From: Deltaproteobacteria bacterium
GTDB lineage: Bacteria; Myxococcota; XYA12-FULL-58-9
Assembly: GCA_016218825.1 (NCBI GenBank)
Contig: JACRCV010000049.1
Location: forward strand, 1 to 35,642
Length of the DNA: 35,642 nt
Reading direction: 5' to 3'
The notes beneath the pieces are model-generated. The model was not told the DNA's origin. It saw nothing but the letters and a program-made list of their open reading frames with translations, and ran no database searches. The first letter of the stretch is position 1; each line of letters begins with the position of its first letter. Shown here piece after piece: positions 16,497 through 25,900 of this stretch. Both the position numbers and the translations under genes were made by a program.

Positions 16497-17921
16497 ATGG
16501 TGCGTGTGCTGATCGCCGATGACGAGGCCAACCTGCGCAAGGTCTTGTGCACCCTGTTGGAGCGCGAGGGGCACGAGACCGTGGCGGTGGAGGACGGCGA
16601 GGCGGCCCTCGCGGCCATCGGCAAGGGCGACGTCGACATCCTGATCACCGACCTGCGGATGCCGGGGATGAGCGGCCTCGACCTGCTGCGGGCGGCGTTG
16701 AAGATCGACGCCAACCTGCCGGTGATCGTGATCACCGCCCACGGCTCGGTCGACACCGCGGTCAGCGCCCTCAAGGACGGCGCCTTCGACTACATCACCA
16801 AGCCCTTCGACAAGGACGAGCTCCGCATCGCGGTGCGCAAGGCGATCTCGGTGCGGCGCGCGCCGGCGGTGACCTTGTCGCACCCGTCCCAGGCCCAGGG
16901 GCGCTTCCAGATGCTCGGCCAGTCGCAGCGAATGCGCGACATCTTCGCGATCATCGAGAAGATCGCCGCCACCCCATCGACCGTGCTCGTCACCGGGGAG
17001 TCGGGCACCGGCAAGGAGCTCGTCGCCTCGGCGCTGCACGCCAACAGCCCGCGCAAGGACAAGCCCTTCATCAAGGTGAACTGCGCCGCGATCCCCAAGG
17101 ACCTGATGGAGAGCGAGTTCTTCGGCTACGAGCAGGGCGCCTTCACCGGCGCGGTGAGCTCGAAGCCGGGTCGCTTCGAGCTCGCCGACGGTGGCACGTT
17201 GTTCTTGGACGAGATCGCCGAGATCCCCAAGGCGATGCAGGTGAAGCTGCTGCGCGCCCTGCAAGAAGGCGAGTTCGAGCGCGTCGGCGGCGTCCGCACC
17301 ATGCACGTCGACGTCCGCGTGATCGCCGCGACCAACCGCGACCTCGCCAAGGAGATCGAAGCCGGCCGCTTCCGCGAAGATCTCTTCTATCGCCTGAACG
17401 TCGTCCCGGTGGCCTTGCCGTCGTTGCGCGAGCGCAGCGACGACATCCCGCTGCTCGCCAACGCCTTCATCGAGAAGAACAACAAGCGCCTCAACAAGGC
17501 CATCAAGGGCATCTCCGAGGCCGCGGTCCAGAAGCTCGTCGCCCACGCCTGGCCCGGCAACATCCGCGAGCTCGAGAACGTCATCGAGCGCACGGTGCTG
17601 TTCACCGAGCACGACGTCATCGAGGCCGCCGATCTCCCCGAGAGCCTGGCGACGCAAGGGGCCCCGGCGCCGGCGCCGATGCCGGTCACGACCACGAGCC
17701 CGCTGGTCCGCGCCCCGATCGAGCCCGGCTCGATGAAAGAGATCGTCAAGAAGGCCACCGTCGAGCTCGAGCGCGACCTCATCGTCAAAGCGCTCGACGA
17801 GACCGCCGGCAACGTCACCCGCGCCGCGACCCTGCTCGGCATCAGCCGCAAGGGCCTGCAGAACAAGATGAAGGAGTACGGCCTGCGCGGCGGCGACGAC
17901 GAGCCCGAGGCCAAGCCGTAG
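16497..17921 (+). CDS. NtrC-family sigma54-dependent response regulator
   Basis: Transcription activator of 474 residues that remodels sigma54 RNA polymerase. Receiver domain 1-120: acidic pocket Asp8/Asp9, phospho-acceptor Asp52 (LITDLRMPG), Thr80 and Lys102 (ITKPF). AAA+ domain about 140-375: Walker A GESGTGKE (167-174), sigma54-contact loop GAFTGA (214-219), Walker [10 protein letters not shown], and the arginine region [13 protein letters not shown]. The C-terminal Fis-type helix-turn-helix is [21 protein letters not shown] Pro/Thr linker joins the last two. No sensor kinase gene adjoins it, so it is an orphan here. The divergent zinc-ribbon/TPR gene is a possible target. Confidence 0.93.
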   Translation: MVRVLIADDEANLRKVLCTLLEREGHETVAVEDGEAALAAIGKGDVDILITDLRMPGMSGLDLLRAALKIDANLPVIVITAHGSVDTAVSALKDGAFDYITKPFDKDELRIAVRKAISVRRAPAVTLSHPSQAQGRFQMLGQSQRMRDIFAIIEKIAATPSTVLVTGESGTGKELVASALHANSPRKDKPFIKVNCAAIPKDLMESEFFGYEQGAFTGAVSSKPGRFELADGGTLFLDEIAEIPKAMQVKLLRALQEGEFERVGGVRTMHVDVRVIAATNRDLAKEIEAGRFREDLFYRLNVVPVALPSLRERSDDIPLLANAFIEKNNKRLNKAIKGISEAAVQKLVAHAWPGNIRELENVIERTVLFTEHDVIEAADLPESLATQGAPAPAPMPVTTTSPLVRAPIEPGSMKEIVKKATVELERDLIVKALDETAGNVTRAATLLGISRKGLQNKMKEYGLRGGDDEPEAKP

Positions 17922-18040
17922 GGTCCGCCTCCCGGGGATGGTTCCGACCCGCGGAAGACTACGGAGCTTCTGGGCGTGCCCCCCACGCCGATGCGGCGCG
18001 GGGGTCGGCCTCCCTGCAGGCTCGGCCTCCGGCCTCGGCC

Positions 18041-18082
18041 GCGGCGCTCGTGCGCCGCGTCTTCGCCCCGCTCGCGCGGGGC
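18041..18082. repeat. Two adjacent perfect 7-bp GC hairpins with tcgn tetraloops
   Basis: gcggcgc-tcgt-gcgccgc (18041-18058) is followed six bases later by gccccgc-tcgc-gcggggc (18065-18082). Both are perfect stems with four-base loops starting tcg. They lie about 120-160 bases after the NtrC-type gene and could act in transcript end formation or be a REP-like unit. Confidence 0.6.
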
Positions 18083-18186
18083 TCACCTTTCGGTCCGCCT
18101 CACGCAACACCTGACGAACTGGGCCCGGGTGTCATCTCGCCCGGCACGGCAACCGCGGTCCAACGGCGGAGGTGACGGGCCGCGGG

Positions 18187-18221
18187 CCCCCGCCTCGCCC
18201 CACTCGGGGGCGAGGCGGGGG
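18187..18221. repeat. Perfect 15-bp GC hairpin
   Basis: Left arm cccccgcctcgcccc, five-base loop actcg, right arm its exact reverse complement. There is no T-run on either side, so it is not a standard intrinsic terminator. Confidence 0.75.
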
Positions 18222-18358
18222 TGCGGGGGTGGAGTGGGGGTGGGGAGCGCCGCGGCGGCCGCGGCGCGGGAATCAAAGGCGGCCGCAGAGACAGAGGTGT
18301 CGGTGCGTGGGGCACGCGCAAAGAACCCGGGCCGATATTTCCCAGCGCAAACAACCGC

Positions 18359-18387
18359 TTGATTTTGCATCGTCCGCCGTCTAGCCT
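18359..18387 (+). promoter_or_regulatory. Sigma70-like promoter of the outer-membrane protein gene
   Basis: TTGATT and TAGCCT with a 17-base spacer, in a local AT-richer patch. Start would be near 18394 and leave a leader of about 78 bases. Confidence 0.45.
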
Positions 18388-18406
18388 ACGCCCGGCCCCG
18401 ATCCTG

Positions 18407-18443
18407 AGTGTTCACCCCGGGTTGGGTGCGCGGAGTGGACACT
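18407..18443 (+). promoter_or_regulatory. Inverted repeat in the leader of the outer-membrane protein gene
   Basis: agtgttcac (18407-18415) and gtggacact (18435-18443) are inverted copies with one mismatch, 19 bases apart and about 28 bases before the start codon. It may be an operator or an mRNA hairpin. Confidence 0.35.
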
Positions 18444-18471
18444 TCTGAGGTTTCGGCGCGGTGAGGTCTCG

Positions 18472-19884
18472 ATGCGAAACTCTGGTCATGCCCTTCTTTG
18501 GCTGAGCTCGAGCGCGATCTCGCTCTCGGCCGGGCCGGCGGTCGCCGCCGAGATCACCGACATCGCCGACGCCGCGGACACCGTGACCATCGGAGAGCTG
18601 GAGAAGGACGATCCGTTCGACTTCTACTTCAACTCCAACTTCACGATGATCCTGCAAAACGGCAAGATCACGCGCGAAGCGATGAACCGCCCCGGGGTGC
18701 AGAACGCCAACTGCGCCAACGCCGCGAGCTCGCGCGACTGCCTGCCGGTCGACGAGCTGCGCTACAGTCGCGCCACCAACATCTTCGACTTCGGGGGCGA
18801 GGCCGGCCTGTTCCACGATCTGTCGCTGACCTTCGGCTTCCACTACGTGATGTCCGACCTCCAGAAGCTGCGCTTCGCCAAAGACGTCAGTGAAGACACG
18901 AGCACGATCGATCCGGCGACCGGCACCGCGCTGTTCCCGGTCCGCGACGGTTATCAGGCCAAGCACGTCGGCTTCGGCCCGGTCGACCTCGGCCTGAAGC
19001 TCGGCCCGCTCTCCGATGAGCGCGACGACTCCAAGCCCGCCTGGGTGGTCTACGTCAACTGGGCGAACCCGTGGATGAGCAAGCGCTTCGAAGCCGCGAC
19101 CCGCGCCACGCCCAGCACGCCCGGCCCGGTCGGCGACGGCGTGCACCGCATCACCTTCGGGACCGCGTTCTCCAAGCGCGTCGGCAACTTCGGCTTGATC
19201 GGCATCGACCCGGAGGTGAACCGGCGCGGCTTCCTCGACCCGTACATGGACTTCAACTACACCCTGCCGGTGCCGCAGCGCGGCCGCGCCGACGCCGCCA
19301 ACATCACCGCCGAGTCGTTCGGCAAGCGACCGGCGCACCAGGCGCACTTCGCGGCCGGCGCCGAGATCGTCGGCCTCGAAGACCTGAAGAACGGTCGCCG
19401 GGTCGCGATCGACCTCGGGCTGTGCAGCGCCTTCATCAGCGAGGGCCGCAACCCGACGATGGCGTTCGGGCCCCCGGGCTACGGCGGCTGCACCGGCCAA
19501 GGCCACCAGTTCTCGCAGCTCGTCGACGCCCTCGGCGAGCTCACCTACACCGAGCAGTACTTCCACGTCGGCGGCATCCTCGGGATCTACATCCAGGCCG
19601 CCGAGTTCATCCGCTTCAAGGCCGGCCTCGGCCTCGGCTACGACACCGAGCACTTCCTCACCTACGAGGACCCAGGCACCGACAACAACCAGGACGGCCT
19701 GATCCAAGATCCGACGACCGACACCAAGAACCCCAAGGACGCGTACAACCCGTACTACTGCGGCCACGACGCAAACGACCACTGCCCGGCCGGCACGCCG
19801 TCCTACGACGCCCCGGGCTTCCGCTTCAAGGCCGAAGAGGCCGTGACCTTCAACTGGTTCGCGACCCTGATGTTCACGTTCTAG
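18472..19884 (+). CDS. Outer-membrane beta-barrel protein, unknown family
   Basis: 470 residues with a signal peptide ending near GPAVAA (residues 1-26). The mature chain has alternating strands (FDFYFNSNFTMILQNG, GGEAGLFHDLSLTFGFHYVM, HVGFGPVDLGLKLGPL, WVVYVNWANPW, FHVGGILGIYIQAAEFIRFKAGLGLGYDTEHFLTYED) and ends VTFNWFATLMFTF, the terminal-Phe signature recognised by the BAM complex. Long acidic loops (GTDNNQDGLIQDPTTDTKNP) and four Cys in pairs (NANC...RDC; YYCGH...HC) would face outward. gaggt lies four bases before the ATG. Similar proteins of this length are common in myxobacteria without known function; porin or assembly role is open. Confidence 0.82.
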   Translation: MRNSGHALLWLSSSAISLSAGPAVAAEITDIADAADTVTIGELEKDDPFDFYFNSNFTMILQNGKITREAMNRPGVQNANCANAASSRDCLPVDELRYSRATNIFDFGGEAGLFHDLSLTFGFHYVMSDLQKLRFAKDVSEDTSTIDPATGTALFPVRDGYQAKHVGFGPVDLGLKLGPLSDERDDSKPAWVVYVNWANPWMSKRFEAATRATPSTPGPVGDGVHRITFGTAFSKRVGNFGLIGIDPEVNRRGFLDPYMDFNYTLPVPQRGRADAANITAESFGKRPAHQAHFAAGAEIVGLEDLKNGRRVAIDLGLCSAFISEGRNPTMAFGPPGYGGCTGQGHQFSQLVDALGELTYTEQYFHVGGILGIYIQAAEFIRFKAGLGLGYDTEHFLTYEDPGTDNNQDGLIQDPTTDTKNPKDAYNPYYCGHDANDHCPAGTPSYDAPGFRFKAEEAVTFNWFATLMFTF

Positions 19885-19886
19885 CC

Positions 19887-20063
19887 ATGCACCTCAGATC
19901 ATTCGTCAGCGGGGTCGTGGTCGGCGCGGTCTTGGGCGTCGGGGCGATGGTTCTGTTCGGGGACCGCGTCAGAGGCGAAATGGCGAGCACGACCCGCAAG
20001 GTGGGCCAAACCGTCGAGAAGGCCGGCGAGACCCTCAAGGAACAGGGCGACAAGCTCCGCTGA
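19887..20063 (+). CDS. Small single-pass membrane protein (58 residues)
   Basis: Starts two bases after the stop of the outer-membrane protein gene, so probably co-transcribed. An N-terminal transmembrane helix (SFVSGVVVGAVLGVGAMVLFG) is followed by an amphipathic charged helix (STTRKVGQTVEKAGETLKEQGDKLR) with 11-residue-like periodicity, as in YtxH-type small proteins. No enzymatic motif. A membrane stress or envelope-scaffold role is a guess. Confidence 0.65.
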   Translation: MHLRSFVSGVVVGAVLGVGAMVLFGDRVRGEMASTTRKVGQTVEKAGETLKEQGDKLR

Positions 20064-20071
20064 GGTTCTCT

Positions 20072-20929
20072 GTGACTATGATCGGCATCATCGGCGGGAC
20101 CGGGGTCTACGCCCTCGAGGGCCTGCACGACGTGCACGCGCTCGAGGTCGACACCCCGTTCGGCGCGCCCTCCGACGCCCTCAGCATCGGCAGCCTCGGC
20201 CGGGCGAAGCTCGTCTTCATCCCCCGCCACGGTCGCGGCCACCGCTTGCTGCCGAGCGAGATCCCCTACCGCGCCAACATCTTCGCGCTCAAGCAGCTCG
20301 GCGTCGAATGGCTGATCTCGGTGTCCGCGGTCGGCTCGATGCGGGAGGAAATCCACCCGGGCGAGATGGTCATCCCGACCCAGTACATCGACCGCACGGT
20401 AGGCCGCGCCGGCACCTTCTTCGGCGACGGCATCGCGGCGCACGCGCCGATGGGCGATCCCACCTGCGTGCCGCTCGGCGAGCACCTGCATGCGAGCGCC
20501 GAGGCTTGCGGCGTCACCGTCCACATGGGCGGCACCTACCTCTGCATCGAGGGGCCGGCGTTCTCCACCCGCGCCGAGTCCAACCTCTACCGGCAGTGGG
20601 GCGTCGACGTCATCGGGATGACCGCGATGCCCGAGGCGCGTCTGGCGCGCGAGGCCGAGATCCACTACGCGACCCTCGCGCTGGTCACCGACTACGACTG
20701 CTGGCACCAGACCGAAGAAGACGTCAACGTCGCCGGCGTCGTCGCCATCCTGCAGCAGAACGCCGCGAACGTTCGCCGCCTGCTCGCGCACGCGGCGCCC
20801 AGCCTACCGACGACCACGCCGCCTTGCAGCTGCGCGCGGGCGATGGCGCACGCCTTCATCAGCGACAAGGCCGCGATCCCCAAAGAGCGGGCCCAGGCGC
20901 TCTCTGCGATCATCGGCAAGTACGTCTGA
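20072..20929 (+). CDS. mtnP: S-methyl-5'-thioadenosine phosphorylase
   Basis: Splits methylthioadenosine with phosphate into adenine and methylthioribose-1-phosphate, feeding methionine salvage and removing the by-product of polyamine synthesis; 285 residues, normal length. Motifs: IGIIGGTGVY at the start, FIPRHGRGHRLLPSEIPYRAN (phosphate and base site), VSAVGSM, TYLCIEGPAFSTRAESNLYR, VIGMTAMPEARLAREAE, and TDYDCWH, whose Asp residues read the 6-amino group of adenine and separate it from purine-nucleoside phosphorylases. GTG at 20072 has gaggt five bases upstream; ATG at 20078 is an alternative. It lies 8 bases after the small membrane gene, so probably in the same transcript. Confidence 0.93.
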   Translation: MTMIGIIGGTGVYALEGLHDVHALEVDTPFGAPSDALSIGSLGRAKLVFIPRHGRGHRLLPSEIPYRANIFALKQLGVEWLISVSAVGSMREEIHPGEMVIPTQYIDRTVGRAGTFFGDGIAAHAPMGDPTCVPLGEHLHASAEACGVTVHMGGTYLCIEGPAFSTRAESNLYRQWGVDVIGMTAMPEARLAREAEIHYATLALVTDYDCWHQTEEDVNVAGVVAILQQNAANVRRLLAHAAPSLPTTTPPCSCARAMAHAFISDKAAIPKERAQALSAIIGKYV

Positions 20930-20971
20930 GGACGGTTACCGTTCACGGGGGACCGCCCGCCGCGACGCGCG

Positions 20972-22801
20972 CTACTTCATCGAGAACGGCAACGGGAAGT
21001 TCTTGACCGGCGCACCGGCCTTCGAGGCCGCGAACTGCCAGCCGCGCATCTTCTGCGCGAAGCAGCCCGGCAGCGACGTGCCCATGACGTACGCCGGCCC
21101 TTTGAGGGCGCCGTCCTTGACGCTGCCGTTCGGTTGGATCATGAAGTCGAGCACCAGAGTGTGCTGGCCGGGCGCGAGCTCGCTCTTGGCCTTCGCCGCC
21201 GACAGGCACGGCCCCAGGCTGGCGGCGTTCTTCTTCACGCCCCCCATGACGTCGTCCTTGGTGAGGTTGGGCTTCACGTCCGGCGCCGCGGCCGCGGCCT
21301 TCGGCGACGGGGTGTCGAACAGGTCGTCGAGACCGGCGCCCGCCTTGCCCTTGCCCTTCGCGGGGGTCTTGTCTTCGGCGTCGGCCCTGGGCTTGGGTCG
21401 TCCCGATCCCTCATGATCCTTGGCCTTGGCCGCCTTCGGCTTCGCCGCGGTCTCGGCGGCGCTCGCCTTCTCGGTCGCCGCGGGCTCGGCCGGCGCAGCG
21501 GCCGCCTCGACCGGGCGCCTGGCACCGCCGGCGTCCGCCACCACCGGCGCGGCCGGCGCGACCACCACGGGCTGGCGCAGCAAGATCACGACCACGACCC
21601 CGACCAGCCCGATGACGATGACGCCCATCAGCGCCAACACCACGGTCAGCGATTTGTTCCCCGAGCTGGTCTTCGGCTTGGGCACCGACCAGCTCTGGCC
21701 ACCGCCGAAGGGATCGCCACCTGGGCCTGCGAACGGTGTGGCCGGGGCCGGGACCGCCGGGGCGCCGGTGCCCCCGTTGCCGCCTTTGCCGAACAGGTCG
21801 GAGGCGCCGAACGACGGCATCCCCATGTCGTGCGGGGTGGGCGCCTTCGCCGGCTCCTCGGCCGGCTTCGTCGACGCCACCAGCTCCTCTTGAACCAACG
21901 ACGACAACGCGCTGGCCGCCGACGGCTTCCACGACACGCCCGAGATCTCGTCACCACCACCGGCAAACGCCATCGGCCCGACCGACTGCGGCAGCGGGCT
22001 CGATGCCGGCGCCGATCCCGACGCCGGCGCGGCGTAGCTTGCCGCCGCCTGCGGTTTCTTCTGCGGCCGCTCGGTCACGAGGTAGGCGAGCTCGGCGATC
22101 TCGGCGAGCGGCTGCCAATCGGCCATCCCGGCGCGCCACGCCAGGCTGTCCTCGGACAGCTCGTGTGCATCCCAACGCTCCTCGATCTCGCGGACGTCCA
22201 CCGGCCCGATCTGGGCGTCGTCGATGGCGACGTACCACTCCTTCTCGCCCGCCGGCCGTCCGGACGGCGCCGGCGCCGCCGCGGGCGCGGACCCGAACGC
22301 CGAGTCGAGGTTGAACTCCCCGGTGTTGCGCCGCTCGCCTTGCGGCAGCGAGAAACCCGCGGCGCCCGCGGCCGGGCTCTCACTCGGTGCCGGCATTTGC
22401 GGCTCGGGCGTCGACACCGGCGGCAAGGTCGCGCGAACAGTGTCGGGCTGGGTCGTGTGCACCGCGAACGGGTTGCCGAAGGGCGACGGGCTGACGGTAG
22501 CTTCTGGAGGGGGCGGCGAGACCACGGTCTGGTCGCCGCCCATCGACTGCGCTTTCAGGCTCGCGAGCTGGGCGGTCGAGATCGCCTGGGTCGGCTCGTT
22601 GAAGGTGCTCTGATCGAAAGGATTGCCGCCGCTTCCGGCGGTGTCGCGCCTCTCGGTCGGCTCGGGCGCCGCCGCGGCGGCCGCCGGCTTCACGACGATG
22701 ACGTGCCCGCACTTCTTGCACTTGACCTTGACACCGCGTGCGCCGACCTTTTCGTCGGCGATCATGTACTGGGCGTTGCACTGGTCACAAGAAAACTTCA
22801 T
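20972..22801 (-). CDS. gltJ: GltJ/AgmX-like zinc-ribbon, GYF and TonB-like C-terminal protein
   Basis: Inner-membrane protein of 609 residues with the domain order of Myxococcus GltJ (AgmX). MJ0042 zinc ribbon with Cys5, Cys8, Cys28, Cys31; a GYF-type domain at about 187-242 (EWYVAIDDAQIGPVDVREIEE, LAWRAGMADWQPLAEI); Pro/Ala linkers; one transmembrane helix at about 385-408; a second, charged linker; then an AgmX/PglI TonB-like C-terminal domain at about 515-609 (VMGGVKKNAASLGPCLSAAK...PNGSVKDGALKG...MRGWQFAASKAG). The N-terminal half should be cytoplasmic and the end periplasmic. In M. xanthus this protein couples MglA-driven motors to the envelope. The giant TPR gene lies directly upstream, the arrangement of gltI-gltJ. 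Whether this organism glides is not shown; only one TonB-like domain is visible. Confidence 0.82.
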   Translation of the reverse strand: MKFSCDQCNAQYMIADEKVGARGVKVKCKKCGHVIVVKPAAAAAAPEPTERRDTAGSGGNPFDQSTFNEPTQAISTAQLASLKAQSMGGDQTVVSPPPPEATVSPSPFGNPFAVHTTQPDTVRATLPPVSTPEPQMPAPSESPAAGAAGFSLPQGERRNTGEFNLDSAFGSAPAAAPAPSGRPAGEKEWYVAIDDAQIGPVDVREIEERWDAHELSEDSLAWRAGMADWQPLAEIAELAYLVTERPQKKPQAAASYAAPASGSAPASSPLPQSVGPMAFAGGGDEISGVSWKPSAASALSSLVQEELVASTKPAEEPAKAPTPHDMGMPSFGASDLFGKGGNGGTGAPAVPAPATPFAGPGGDPFGGGQSWSVPKPKTSSGNKSLTVVLALMGVIVIGLVGVVVVILLRQPVVVAPAAPVVADAGGARRPVEAAAAPAEPAATEKASAAETAAKPKAAKAKDHEGSGRPKPRADAEDKTPAKGKGKAGAGLDDLFDTPSPKAAAAAPDVKPNLTKDDVMGGVKKNAASLGPCLSAAKAKSELAPGQHTLVLDFMIQPNGSVKDGALKGPAYVMGTSLPGCFAQKMRGWQFAASKAGAPVKNFPLPFSMK

Positions 22802-22824
22802 AGGGGGCTTTCGCGTCTCGCTTG

Positions 22825-22841
22825 GTGTGCGCAATGCACAC
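22825..22841 (-). promoter_or_regulatory. Hairpin at the 5' end of the gltJ-like leader
   Basis: gtgtgc and gcacac form a perfect 6-bp stem around a five-base loop, with outer tttcgcg/cgcgaaa arms that could extend it across a bulge. It sits just downstream of the predicted transcription start and 24 bases before the ATG. It could be an operator palindrome or a stabilising mRNA hairpin. Confidence 0.35.
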
Positions 22842-22849
22842 GCGAAACG

Positions 22850-22879
22850 AGGTTAGCGCACACAACTCGGGCACGTCAA
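22850..22879 (-). promoter_or_regulatory. Sigma70-like promoter between the gltI-like and gltJ-like genes
   Basis: Minus-strand TTGACG (5/6) and TAACCT (3/6) with an 18-base spacer lie in the 107-base gap, giving a start near 22843 and a 42-base leader. It suggests the second gene can be expressed on its own. Confidence 0.4.
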
Positions 22880-22908
22880 ATTTGCCGCGACTCCTCGCGT
22901 CACCGGGG

Positions 22909-25900
22909 CTAGCCGGGCTGACGCTGGCCCTCGACCAGCGCCGCGCCGACCAGGAGGCGGAGCTGCATGTATTCCCTGCTGGTGGCAAACAGGACCAGCT
23001 CCTTGACCCGCATCCGCACCGGCATGTTGGAAGCCCCGAGACCGCCGTCGGTGACGCCGCGCACCGCCGCCGCCAGGTCCCCCGAGGCGAGCAACCCGGC
23101 GCGCATCGCGGTCAGCTCCACCGCCGCGGTGTAGAGCTCCAAGCCCCGGCCCTTGACGAGCTCGGGGTAGGCGGCCTTCGCCGGGCCCTGCAGCCGCTTC
23201 AGCACCTGCGGCTGCAACGCGGCGAGCGCTTGCGCCCACTGGGCGACGTCGCGCGGATCGCCGTTGTGCTGCAGCGACGGGTTGAAGAGCACACAGGCGC
23301 CGAGGAGGACGTCGCGGAGCACGTCGGCGGGATAGATCGCCGGCAAGAACAGCTCCGGCCGGCCGTAGGTCGACGTGCGCCCGACGTGGAACAGCACCAC
23401 GCGCTGCGCGGCGTCGCGGAAGATCTCGTTGTTCTCGCCGCCGACCAGGGCCGGGGGCTGCGCCGGCTCCAGGTGCAGCGCCTCCATCGAACCCGCCTTC
23501 CGGTACAGGTCGAGCTGCGGCAGGCTCAAGAGCTTGAGGATGTAGCGCATCATGTTGGCGAAGTAGAGATCCGACGTGCGCACGTCGATCTGGTCCTTCT
23601 TCTTCAGGTTGCGCTTCGCCGCCGGCTCGGTGAAGACGTCCGGGGCGCTGCGATACAACCACGCCGACAAGACGCCCACCGGCCCCGCCAGATCTGGATG
23701 CAAGAGCAGCGGCCACTGCTCCTCGAGCAGCCGCTGCGTGGCTTTCTGCGGCACCCCCTGCGCCAAGTACTCGAAAATCTTCATCTCTTCGGCGTCCGCC
23801 GCCTTCAGGAACGCCAGCGCCGAGCACAGCACGTACACCGCGTCGAAGTTGCGATCGGCGTGGTACAGCTTGCGGAGCTTCTTCAGCGCCTCCACCGGGT
23901 TCTCCGCGCTGCGGACGACCTCGTGCAGCATGTCGATGGCGCGCTTGCGGTGCTCGGGCTTCTCGGCGTACAGCTCCGCCATCACCGCGACGTCGATCGG
24001 CTTGCCGGGATCGAGCTTCTGAATGACCTCGTACGCCATGATCGCGGCGTCGACGTTCTTCAGCACCCGCCGGTAGAGCTCGGCGAGGTTGCGCCACAGC
24101 ACCAGTCGAATCTGCGCCGACAGGTCCTTGGCGCGCGCGATCATCGAGCGGTAGTTCTGCTCCAACAGCGCCCACTCGCGACGCGTGGTGAGGATGCGCT
24201 CGATCACCTCGAACGCCTTGATGTTGGTGGGGTTGGCGTCCAAGGCCTCGTTGTACTTCTGCACCGCGAGCGGCTCGTGCTTGATCTCGGTCTCGTAGAT
24301 CTGACCGAGGCGGAAACAGAGCGCCGAGAGCTTCTCGCGATCGCTCTTCGACAAGGCGATCGCCTGCTCCAGGACCTCGACCGCCTTCGGCGCCTGGTGG
24401 GCGTCGAGGTACGCCTGCGCGAGCTCTTCGAGCACCACCACCGGCGGCTCGCCCATGCGCCGCGAGCGCTCCAACGCCTCGATCGACCGCCCCATGTCGG
24501 CGAGCTTGGTCCTGGCGATCTCCGAGAGCTTGAGCAGCACCTGGCCGCGGTCGGCGCCGGCCACCGCCTCGGCGAGCACCGAGAGCCGCTCGTACGCGCC
24601 CTCCCAGTTCTCCATCTTCTCGTCCAGCTCCGCGAGCGCCTTCAACGACGGCGCGTGATCCGGATCGATCTCGAGGGCGCGCTCGAACTGCTTGTAGGCC
24701 CGATCCGGCTGGTTCTGCTTCAACCCCAGCTCGCCCAGCTGCCACTGGGCATCGACGATCTCGGACTCGGTCAGCGACTCCTTGTGGTGCACGAGGATCG
24801 TCTGCACCACCTTCTGTGCCTCTTCCCACTCGCCGGCGGCGATCAACGCCTGCCCCAAGCCTTCGAGCGCCGGCAGGTAGGTGGCGTCGGCCTCGAAGGC
24901 CTCGCGGTAGAAGGCCAGGGCCTCGTCCTTCTTGCCGATCTTCTCGCTGATGTAGCCCAGGCGGTAGTTCTTCTGGCAGTAGTCCTTCGGATCGGTGTTC
25001 TTGTCGATCTTCGAGACCACGATCTCGTAGAGCGCGCCGGCCTCGGCCCACTCTTCGTTGCGGAAGTGGATCTCCGCCATCGCTCGGGCGCTGTCGAGGT
25101 GCGCCGGCGAGATCTCGAGGGCCCGGCCGTAGTAGCGCTTGGCGCTCTCCTCGTCCTCGCGCACCTCGCTGTAGAACTTCGCGGCCTCGAAGAACAGCTC
25201 GGTCTTCTCGTCGTTGTCGTCCGAGGAGTCCGCCTCCGCGATCAGGTGCTCGGCGTAGGCGTCCCAGTCCTCGGCGGCCCTAGCGATCTCCTTCATCGCC
25301 TGCAACGCCGGGGTGTAGCTGGCGTCGATCTCGATGGCCTTCTGGTAGGCGGTGCGCGCCGCGGCCATGTCGCCGAGCATCTCTTCGTTGATCCGGCCGA
25401 TGCGCAACAGCGTCGGCAACACCGCCGGATCGGCGCCCAGGATCTCCGCTTCCTTCTGCAACATCTCCAGAGACTGGAACCAGTTGCCGCTGCGCTCGTA
25501 GAGCTGGCCGAGGGCGTGCAGCGCCGCGGCCGAGTTCGGATTGAAGTCGCGGGCGGCGTTGTAGATCTGCTCGGCTTTGTCGACCTGCGACAGCTCGCGA
25601 TAGTAGATCTCGCCGATCTGCAGATAGAGGTCGGTGATCTCCTCCGGCTGCTGCGCCAACGTGATGTGGTGGCTCAAGACCTCGATCAAGCGGTGCCACT
25701 CGGAGAGGCCGCGCAGCACCCGCTCCAGGTTCTTCAGGCTCGGGAGGTGGGTGGCGTCGACCTTGAAGATGCGCTCGAAGCACGCCGCCGCGTCCTTGAT
25801 GCTCTCGAACTGCTCCTCGTAGATCGAGGCCTCTTTGGCGAGGATGCGGATCTTCTCCTCGTTTTCCGCGGCGTTGTTGAGCTGCATCTCGAAGACCTGG

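Larger units (their letters stand above)
17922..18471. other. 550-base non-coding region with GC hairpins
   Basis: No credible gene is found. The left half is rich in short inverted repeats (gcctc/ggcc strings), the middle holds a very G-rich run on the plus strand (18207-18250), and the right 120 bases are less GC-rich and carry a promoter for the next gene. The hairpin-dense part resembles REP-like intergenic DNA. No U-tract follows any hairpin. Confidence 0.7.

Noticed and set aside
18412-19782. 456-residue minus-strand frame over the outer-membrane protein gene
   Set aside because: The plus-strand frame has a signal peptide, barrel strands and terminal Phe; the reverse is low-complexity shadow.
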